From Streptomyces sp. NBC_00193 (lineage in GTDB: Bacteria > Actinomycetota > Actinomycetes > Streptomycetales > Streptomycetaceae), in NCBI RefSeq assembly GCF_026342735.1, contig NZ_JAPEMM010000001.1, positions 3,844,001-3,908,000 on the forward strand: a DNA stretch of 64,000 nt. The letters are read 5' to 3'. This document shows positions 34,334 to 40,272 of this stretch, piece after piece. How positions within the stretch are numbered: the stretch's first letter is position 1; every line of letters begins with the position of its first letter. Made by a program: the position numbers and the translations under genes. Under the pieces are notes generated by a model, which made no database searches, was not told the DNA's origin, and was given only the letters and a program-made list of their open reading frames with translations.

Positions 34334-34567
34334 ATGGCCACCAAGGCTGAGAAGATCGTCGCCGGGCTCGGCGGCATCGAGAACATCGAAGAGGTCGAGG
34401 GCTGCATCACCCGCCTGCGCACCGAGGTCATCGACCCGAGCAAGGTCGACGAGGCCGCACTGAAGGCCGCCGGCGCCCACGGCGTCGTCAAGATGGGCAC
34501 CGCGATCCAGGTCGTCATCGGCACCGACGCCGACCCGATCGCCGCCGACATCGAAGACATGATGTGA
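34334..34567 (+). CDS. nagF: PTS system N-acetylglucosamine-specific EIIB component
   Basis: A 77-residue free-standing EIIB domain. Phosphorylation cysteine C24 lies in EEVEGCITRLRTEV, the glucose-family EIIB signature. It passes phosphate from EIIA(Crr) to GlcNAc during uptake through the EIIC permease. It is a single gene divergent from nagE1 and followed by a hairpin. The 283-bp intergenic region carries a DasR site. Confidence 0.95.
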   Translation: MATKAEKIVAGLGGIENIEEVEGCITRLRTEVIDPSKVDEAALKAAGAHGVVKMGTAIQVVIGTDADPIAADIEDMM

Positions 34568-34619
34568 GCTGAGCCCACCGGCTCCCACGCGCCCCCGCGC
34601 GCACCCGTACGTACGACAG

Positions 34620-34649
34620 GACCCCGACCGGACGCACCCGGACGGGGTC
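34620..34649 (+). terminator. Terminator after nagF
   Basis: GACCCCG (34620-34626) pairs with CGGGGTC (34643-34649), with an inner CCGG/CCGG pairing, followed by TTCTCG. It ends 34 bp before rph. Confidence 0.7.
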
Positions 34650-34683
34650 TTCTCGTTCCCTTGCACCGGCTAGGCTCGGTGCC

Positions 34684-35415
<732 letters not shown>

Positions 35416-35548
35416 GACCGGTGGCAACCGCGCGGCCCGTCCGCGCGTCTCCGGGGATACGGGTGCACGGCGTCGAAGCCGTGCGCCCGTCCACGTATCT
35501 GCGTGCCTGAACGTCCGCTGTATCCACATCATCCTCCTGGGGGCCGAA

Positions 35549-35935
35549 GTGAAGCCGAAGTACCGCCTGGCAGCCGTCGCCCTGACGGCAGCGCTCGCCA
35601 TACCCGCGATCACCTCCTGCGACGCGATCTCGACCGCGATGGACTGCGCCAGCACGGCGGTCGCCATCACGGACGGCGCCAACGACCTCCAGCAGGCGGT
35701 CTCGCAGGCCGGCAACAGCCCGCAGGACGCCCAGAACGCGCTCAACGCGATCGAGGCCAACCTCAAGAAGGTCGGCGACCAGACGGACAACGCCGACCTG
35801 AGCAAGGCCATTTCCTCGATGAACACGGCCGTCCAGAACGTCCGCACCTCCATCGAGAGCGGCACCACGACCCCCGACGTCACCCCGGTCGCGGACGCGG
35901 CGAAGGAGATCTCGAAGGTCTGCACCCCGGGCTGA
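35549..35935 (+). CDS. Small putative lipoprotein
   Basis: A 128-residue protein from GTG 35549 with CCTGGGGG-type purine run upstream. The signal peptide ends in a lipobox-like ITSC (C24). The mature part is helical and Gln/Asn/Ala-rich, with repeated ALNAIEANLKKVGDQ and AISSMNTAVQNVRTSIE heptad-like patterns, and has two more cysteines (C33 and one near the end, KVCTPG). No known domain. It lies between rph and rdgB and may be cotranscribed with them. Confidence 0.78.
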   Translation: MKPKYRLAAVALTAALAIPAITSCDAISTAMDCASTAVAITDGANDLQQAVSQAGNSPQDAQNALNAIEANLKKVGDQTDNADLSKAISSMNTAVQNVRTSIESGTTTPDVTPVADAAKEISKVCTPG

Positions 35936-36036
35936 TCCGGCGAGCGGGCCGATGCCCGGGCGCGGTCCGGGATGCGGCCCGAGGTGCGGGCGAAGGCCCG
36001 GAGAGGGGCCCGGGCGGCGGCCCGGATAATGGCTCC

Positions 36037-36666
36037 ATGACCTCGACGCAGCCCTCCGCGACGCCCAGCCGCCTGATCCTCGCCACGCGCAACGCGGGCA
36101 AGGTCACCGAACTCCGCGCCATCCTGTCCGCCGCCGGCCTGCCGCACGAGCTGGTCGGCGCGGACGCGTACCCGGAGATCCCGGACGTCAAGGAAACCGG
36201 CGTCACCTTCGCCGAGAACGCCCTCCTCAAGGCACACGCCCTGGCCCAGGCCACGGGCCTGCCGGCGGTCGCGGACGACTCGGGCCTCTGCGTGGACGTC
36301 CTGAACGGCGCCCCGGGCATCTTCTCGGCCCGCTGGGCCGGCACCCACGGCGACGACGCCGCGAACCTGGCCCTCCTCCTGGCCCAGCTCGGCGACATCG
36401 ACGACGCCCACCGCGGAGCCCACTTCTTCTGCGCGGCCGCCCTCGCCCTCCCGGACGGCACGGAACGCGTGGTCGAAGGCCGCCTCCTGGGCACCCTGCG
36501 CCACACCCCGTCGGGCACGGGCGGCTTCGGCTACGACCCGATCCTCGAACCCCTCGGCGAGTCCCGCACCTGCGCGGAACTCACCCCGTCGGAAAAGAAC
36601 GCCATCTCCCACCGAGGCCAGGCCTTCCGAGCCCTGATCCCGGTGGTGAGGGAACTCCTGGGCTGA
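36037..36666 (+). CDS. rdgB: XTP/dITP diphosphatase (non-canonical purine NTP pyrophosphatase)
   Basis: Removes ITP, dITP and XTP from the nucleotide pool. The 209-residue protein starts at ATG 36037. Conserved blocks are LILATRNAGKVTELRAIL (substrate site), FAENALLKAHA, ADDSGLCVDVLNGAPGIFSARWAG with the catalytic Asp, and TGGFGYDPIL followed later by SEKNAISHRGQA. It follows rph in the same direction and is ended by a strong bidirectional hairpin before the tRNA gene. Confidence 0.95.
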   Translation: MTSTQPSATPSRLILATRNAGKVTELRAILSAAGLPHELVGADAYPEIPDVKETGVTFAENALLKAHALAQATGLPAVADDSGLCVDVLNGAPGIFSARWAGTHGDDAANLALLLAQLGDIDDAHRGAHFFCAAALALPDGTERVVEGRLLGTLRHTPSGTGGFGYDPILEPLGESRTCAELTPSEKNAISHRGQAFRALIPVVRELLG

Positions 36667-36683
36667 GCCGAGGCAGAACGCCG

Positions 36684-36719
36684 ACGGCCGGTCATCCCCC
36701 GAAGGGGGTGACCGGCCGT
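36684..36719. terminator. Bidirectional terminator between rdgB and the tRNA gene
   Basis: ACGGCCGGTCA (36684-36694) pairs with TGACCGGCCGT (36709-36719), with an inner CCCCC-gaa-GGGGG stem. It serves rdgB on the plus strand and the tRNA transcript on the minus strand. Confidence 0.8.
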
Positions 36720-36724
36720 TGATG

Positions 36725-36799
36725 TGGGCCCGGTGGGACTCGAACCCACGACACACCGGACCTAAACCGGCGCCCTCTAGCCAGCTGGGGTACGGACCC
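36725..36799 (-). tRNA. tRNA with UAG (Leu) anticodon but a short variable loop
   Basis: On the minus strand the gene folds as a complete cloverleaf of 75 nt. The acceptor stem is GGGTCCG / CGGGCCC with one T-G pair, and the discriminator base is A. The anticodon stem GCCGG / CCGGT holds the loop TTTAGGT, giving anticodon UAG. The T arm is GTGGG-TTCGAGT-CCCAC. The variable region has only five bases (GTGTC), whereas bacterial tRNA-Leu normally has a long variable arm. The D stem has only three good pairs. CCA is not encoded. Decoding of CUA as Leu is the literal prediction; identity is uncertain. Confidence 0.85.
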
Positions 36800-36810
36800 G
36801 TGCGACCACC

Positions 36811-37680
36811 TTACTGGTCGACAGCAGGTCGTTGCGATGGGATGGCCGTCCTTGATCGCTTGGAGAAGGTCGGTGTCTGGCTGTGGCAGGAGGGGCACAA
36901 GTAGCGGAGGTTCTCCCGGCGGTTGTCCAGCCGGTCGCCGTTCACGTGGTCGATCTCCAGAACGAGTCTCCTGCCGTGCCAGACGTCGCCGATGCCGCAC
37001 TCCGCGCACACGTGCAGCACACCGAGGTCGTCCAAGGCGCGGCGCAGCGTCGCCGTCTTGGTTCGAGAAGAGCCGACTTCGAGCCGTCGCAGGATCTCTG
37101 CCGAGGACATGCGTGACGGGGAGGGGCGACCGATGGTGTGCCCCTGGCCGGTGAAGTGTTCTGTCGACACCCCGTATGCCTCGATGCTCCGCCTGGCTTT
37201 GGCGCGTGCCGCTCCGTCGAAGGGATGGTGGCCGAGTGCGCGCATGACCCCCGCCATGCTCTTCGAGTCGGCGACTGCGGGCGTGATCTCCTCGCGGGCG
37301 AAGAGGTGACGTGACGACGGAGCGCCTCGACGGGGGAAGTGCGACGTGTCTATCCCGAACCGGTCGAGGAGTTTGGTGATGTGGACGCGGGCGCTGTTGT
37401 ACGGCTCGACGCCCATGTGGGCGAGCATCCCCGTGATGTCGTCCGAGCATGCGGCGGCTTCACGGAGCCGTTCCTCCGTATAGCGCTGCCGGACCCGTTC
37501 AGGGAGCGGCTCGTCGGCGAAGTGAGATGTGTCGATGCCGTAGTGCGCCAGCCTGTCGCGCAGGTATCGGCGAGGGCCCGCCAGCAGCGGGGTGTCCAGA
37601 AGCCTCATGAGGTCGACCAGGCTGGTCGCAAGCGGCGCCGTCCGACTCAGCAGATTCCGGGTGTACTTGACCTCGCTCAC
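36811..37680 (-). CDS. HNH endonuclease with N-terminal repeated DNA-binding-like modules (downstream copy)
   Basis: A 289-residue protein from GTG 37680, which overlaps the stop of the other HNH gene (GTGA). The C-terminal HNH domain shows CAECGIGDVWHGRR, LEIDHVNGDRLDNRRENLRYL and CPSCHSQ, with two CxxC zinc pairs and the His-Asn pair of the active site. The N-terminal 210 residues hold about four modules of some 45-60 residues, each ending in a motif like GIDTSHF (GIDTSHF twice, GVSTEHF once). The stop lies 11 bp before the tRNA 5' end on the same strand, so the tRNA could be read from this transcript. Confidence 0.85.
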   Translation of the reverse strand: MSEVKYTRNLLSRTAPLATSLVDLMRLLDTPLLAGPRRYLRDRLAHYGIDTSHFADEPLPERVRQRYTEERLREAAACSDDITGMLAHMGVEPYNSARVHITKLLDRFGIDTSHFPRRGAPSSRHLFAREEITPAVADSKSMAGVMRALGHHPFDGAARAKARRSIEAYGVSTEHFTGQGHTIGRPSPSRMSSAEILRRLEVGSSRTKTATLRRALDDLGVLHVCAECGIGDVWHGRRLVLEIDHVNGDRLDNRRENLRYLCPSCHSQTPTFSKRSRTAIPSQRPAVDQ

Positions 37681-38300
37681 GCAGCCCTCCTGGCCTTGCG
37701 GCCGCGGTATGTGTCCGTAGCCGCGTGGCAGTTGGGGCACAGGATTCGGAGGTTTTCCTGCCGGTTGTCCCACCAGTCGCCGTTGATGTGGTCGACCTCG
37801 TGTCGCAGGGGCCTGTCGTTCCACACCGTGCCGACGCCGCACTCGCTGCACTCCTCGGGGACACCGATCTTCAGCAGCTCTCGCCGGAGGCGCTCGCCGG
37901 GCACTCGGCCGTCCTGAGGATCCCTGAGGGAGAGGGCCGGCCCGAGGGAGCCCTTGGCTCGCCGTCGGGTGGCGACGAAGTGTGACGTGTCGATGCCGAG
38001 AGCGACGATCCGTCGCGAGATGTGGGTCTGGTTGCCGCCGACGTTGCTGATACCGAGTCGGCCGACCACCTCCGAGATGGACGTGGACTCGGCCACCAGC
38101 TCCCGGAGCCGCTCCTCCGTGTGCCGTGCCCACCTCGTGGGGAAGTGAGAGCAGTCGATTCCCGCTTCCTGCATCTTCGCCCGCAGATAGCGCCTGCTGC
38201 CATTGCTTGGCGTGCCACCGCACAGGCGGACGGCGTCGTCCCAGTTGTTCGCCTCGCGGGCCGCGGTTTCCAGTAGCTCGTGCGTGTATCGGACCGCCAT
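37677..38300 (-). CDS. HNH endonuclease with N-terminal repeated DNA-binding-like modules (upstream copy)
   Basis: A 207-residue paralogue of the next gene. It has two N-terminal modules ending in GIDCSHF and GIDTSHF, then the HNH domain: CSECGVGTVWNDRPLRHEVDHINGDW followed by DNRQENLRILCPNCHAATDTY. The frame also reads past a typical helix-turn-helix spacing (TSISEVVGRLGISNVGGNQTHISRRI), as in homing-type or phage HNH proteins. The two genes overlap by 4 bp and are translationally coupled. Whether they act as restriction, mobility or recombination nucleases is not known. Confidence 0.85.
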   Translation of the reverse strand: MAVRYTHELLETAAREANNWDDAVRLCGGTPSNGSRRYLRAKMQEAGIDCSHFPTRWARHTEERLRELVAESTSISEVVGRLGISNVGGNQTHISRRIVALGIDTSHFVATRRRAKGSLGPALSLRDPQDGRVPGERLRRELLKIGVPEECSECGVGTVWNDRPLRHEVDHINGDWWDNRQENLRILCPNCHAATDTYRGRKARRAA

Positions 38301-38387
38301 TGCCTCCCCCTATCGGCCGCGCGTACGGCCCTCGTATGGAGTAACGGGACCGATAGTCGGACGGTTACGGTCGGGCGTGCCGATAAA

Positions 38388-38425
38388 CGGATCGGCCCGC
38401 ACCGGGTGTGGTGCGGGCCGATCCG
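38388..38425 (-). terminator. Terminator downstream of bcp
   Basis: A perfect 16-bp stem CGGATCGGCCCGCACC / GGTGCGGGCCGATCCG with a 6-nt loop. On the minus strand it is followed by TTTATCG, and it lies 20 bp after the bcp stop. Confidence 0.82.
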
Positions 38426-38444
38426 TTCGGGCGGGGTGCCGGGG

Positions 38445-38912
38445 TCAGATGCCCAGGTCCTTGATGATCTTGGCTACGTGGCCCGTGGCCTTGACGTTGT
38501 AGAGGGCGCGTTCGACCTTGCCCTCCTCGTCGACGATCACCGTGGAGCGGATGACCCCGGTGACGGTCTTGCCGTAGAGCTTCTTCTCGCCGAAGGCCCC
38601 GTACGCCGTCAGGACCTCCTTCGAGGGGTCGCCTACCAGGGTGACCTTCAGGTGCTCCTGCTCGCGGAACTTCGCCAGCTTCTCCGGCTTGTCCGGGGAG
38701 ACGCCGATGACGTCGTAGCCGGCCGTGGCCAGGACCGCCAGGTTGTCCGTGAAGTCGCAGGCCTGCTTCGTGCAGCCCGGCGTCAGCGCGGCCGGGTAGA
38801 AGTACACGATCACCTTGCGGCCCTTGTGGTCGGCGAGCGAGATCTCGTTGCCGTCCGCGTCGGGCAGGGTGAAGGCGGGGGCGATGTCGCCCGGCTCAAG
38901 TCGCTCGCTCAT
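38445..38912 (-). CDS. bcp: Thioredoxin-dependent thiol peroxidase (BCP/PrxQ)
   Basis: Reduces peroxides using thioredoxin. The 155-residue protein starts at ATG 38912. The peroxidatic cysteine C47 and resolving cysteine C52 lie in LTPGCTKQACDF, the spacing of the PrxQ/BCP group. The active-site Arg-containing GVIRSTVIVDEEGKV is present. It is divergent from the DUF3618 gene with 114 bp between starts and ends in a strong hairpin. Confidence 0.95.
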   Translation of the reverse strand: MSERLEPGDIAPAFTLPDADGNEISLADHKGRKVIVYFYPAALTPGCTKQACDFTDNLAVLATAGYDVIGVSPDKPEKLAKFREQEHLKVTLVGDPSKEVLTAYGAFGEKKLYGKTVTGVIRSTVIVDEEGKVERALYNVKATGHVAKIIKDLGI

Positions 38913-39026
38913 CTCAACAGTCTCCTCGGGAGGGGATCGGTACGGTGTCGAGACTAAGCTGCTGACAGACTGTTCACGGTGGGCTACACCCGCCGAGGGA
39001 CCGACCACGACGACGGAGGCAGCGCG

Positions 39027-39344
39027 GTGCCGGAAGCCAGGACCCCCGCACAGATCGAGGCGGACATCGTCCGCCGCCGCGAGCAGCTCGCCGAGGCGCT
39101 CGACGAGATCGGGGTGCGCATGCACCCCAAGACGATCGTCGGGGACGCCAAGGCGAAGATGGTCGGCAACATCGACCACGTCGTCGGCCGCGCCGTGGCG
39201 ACGGTGAACCGCCTCGTCACCGACGCCCGCGACGGGCTGCGCCACGACGACGGCGCCCCGCGCGTCGAGCGGATCGTGCCGGTCGCACTGCTCGCGGCCG
39301 GTGTCGTGGGCCTGCTGGTGATGTCGGCGCGACGCAAGCACTGA
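39027..39344 (+). CDS. DUF3618 membrane protein
   Basis: A 105-residue protein from GTG 39027, preceded by GGAGG. The DUF3618 domain is clear: RTPAQIEADIVRRREQLAEALDEIG at the N-terminus, then GDAKAKMVGNIDH. One membrane segment (about residues 82-98, IVPVALLAAGVVGLLVM) ends in ARRKH. An upstream ATG at 38979 is possible but has no ribosome site or homology. Function is unknown; it is often found near bcp in streptomycetes. Confidence 0.85.
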   Translation: MPEARTPAQIEADIVRRREQLAEALDEIGVRMHPKTIVGDAKAKMVGNIDHVVGRAVATVNRLVTDARDGLRHDDGAPRVERIVPVALLAAGVVGLLVMSARRKH

Positions 39345-39394
39345 GTGATGACCCTGCGGGGTGCGGGGGCGGTGTGGGCGGGTAGGTTCGGGGC

Positions 39395-39736
39395 GTGAGC
39401 GAGAACACCACCACCCACGACAAGCTGCCCATCCGCATGCTCCACGACCGCGTGCTCGTGAAATCCGATTCGCCGGAGGGTGAGCGCCGCTCGGGCGGCG
39501 GCATCCTGATTCCGGCGACGGCCGCGGTGGGCAAGCGGCTGGCCTGGGCCGAGGTGGTCGCGGTCGGGCAGAACGTACGGACGGTCGAGCCGGGGGACCG
39601 GGTGCTGTACGACCCCGAGGAGCGGGCCGAGGTGGAGGTGCGCGGGGCGACGTACCTGCTGATGCGGGAGCGGGACCTGCACGCCGTGGCCGCCGAGCGG
39701 CTGGGGTCGGAGGACTCCACGGGGCTCTATCTCTAG
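39395..39736 (+). CDS. GroES-like co-chaperonin paralogue
   Basis: A 113-residue protein of the Cpn10 fold from GTG 39395. PIRMLHDRVLVKSDSPEGERRSGGGILIPATA covers the first strand and mobile-loop region, and WAEVVAVGQNVRTVEPGDRVLYDPEERAEVEVRGATYLLMRERDLHAVA the rest. It is longer and more diverged than true GroES (about 100 residues) and is not next to groEL, so it is probably a specialised paralogue. It ends in a T-tract hairpin before the riboswitch. Confidence 0.85.
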   Translation: MSENTTTHDKLPIRMLHDRVLVKSDSPEGERRSGGGILIPATAAVGKRLAWAEVVAVGQNVRTVEPGDRVLYDPEERAEVEVRGATYLLMRERDLHAVAAERLGSEDSTGLYL

Positions 39737-39773
39737 ACGGAGATCTTCAGCCCCGTGGGATGAGATCGCGGAA

Positions 39774-39797
39774 GGCCGGTGACCCTCGTCACCGGCC
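39774..39797 (+). terminator. Terminator after the GroES-like gene
   Basis: A perfect 10-bp stem GGCCGGTGAC-cctc-GTCACCGGCC followed by CTTTTCG and a second T-rich run. It separates this gene from the riboswitch-controlled gene. Confidence 0.82.
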
Positions 39798-39830
39798 CTT
39801 TTCGTTCGGTTTTGCTACGGTGGTGGGGAA

Positions 39831-39899
39831 CCCCCGACGAGACGCGCCGTACCGGGTGGCTGTCGCGCTGTTGCCGATGGCTGCATGACAAGACGACGC
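39831..39899 (+). ncRNA. Guanidine-III (ykkC-III) riboswitch
   Basis: The conserved ykkC-III core is recognisable: CCCCCGACGAGACGCGCC, GTACCGGGT and the 3' part GACAAGACGACGC. Compared with the Thermobifida fusca example, the CCCG/CGGG pairing shows compensatory change, and GCGCCGT can pair with ACGACGC as the pseudoknot except for one mismatch. An insert of about 30 nt lies between the P1 strand and the 3' pseudoknot strand. It ends 21 bp before the GGAGG ribosome site of a SugE/Gdx gene. Guanidine binding should raise expression of the exporter. Confidence 0.9.
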
Positions 39900-39933
39900 A
39901 CCCCGTTCCGCTCTCGTTCCGGAGGTGCCTGTC

Positions 39934-40254
39934 ATGGCCTGGGTTCTGCTTCTTCTCGCCGGTCTGCTCGAAGTCGGCTGGTCGATCGGCATGAAGTTCA
40001 CCGAGGGGTTCACGCGGCTGTGGCCGAGCGTGTTCACCGGTGCCGGCATCGTGGCGAGCATGGTGCTGCTGTCGTACGCGGCCAAGACCCTGCCGATCGG
40101 TACGGCCTACGGCGTCTGGGTCGGTATCGGCGCGGCCGGGGCGGCGGTGCTCGGTATGGCGGTGCTGGGGGAGCCCGTCACCGCCGCCCGGATCTTCTTC
40201 ATCTGTCTGCTGCTGGTCGCCGTCGTGGGGCTGAAGGCGACCTCCGGTCACTGA
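39934..40254 (+). CDS. gdx: Guanidinium exporter of the SMR family (SugE/Gdx)
   Basis: A 106-residue four-helix SMR protein from ATG 39934, with GGAGG eight bases upstream. The SugE/Gdx subgroup signature is in helix 1, LAGLLEVGWSIGMKFTEGFTR, with the essential membrane Glu (E13). It exports guanidinium in exchange for protons. The guanidine-III riboswitch directly upstream fits this role. The often used name sugE is kept as a synonym. Confidence 0.95.
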   Translation: MAWVLLLLAGLLEVGWSIGMKFTEGFTRLWPSVFTGAGIVASMVLLSYAAKTLPIGTAYGVWVGIGAAGAAVLGMAVLGEPVTAARIFFICLLLVAVVGLKATSGH

Positions 40255-40272
40255 GTGGCTGGGCCGGCTCTG

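Noticed and set aside
36811..38300. An integrative element in the tRNA
   Set aside because: Only two HNH genes, no integrase, no obvious att repeat, and they lie on the 5' side of the tRNA, not the usual 3' side.
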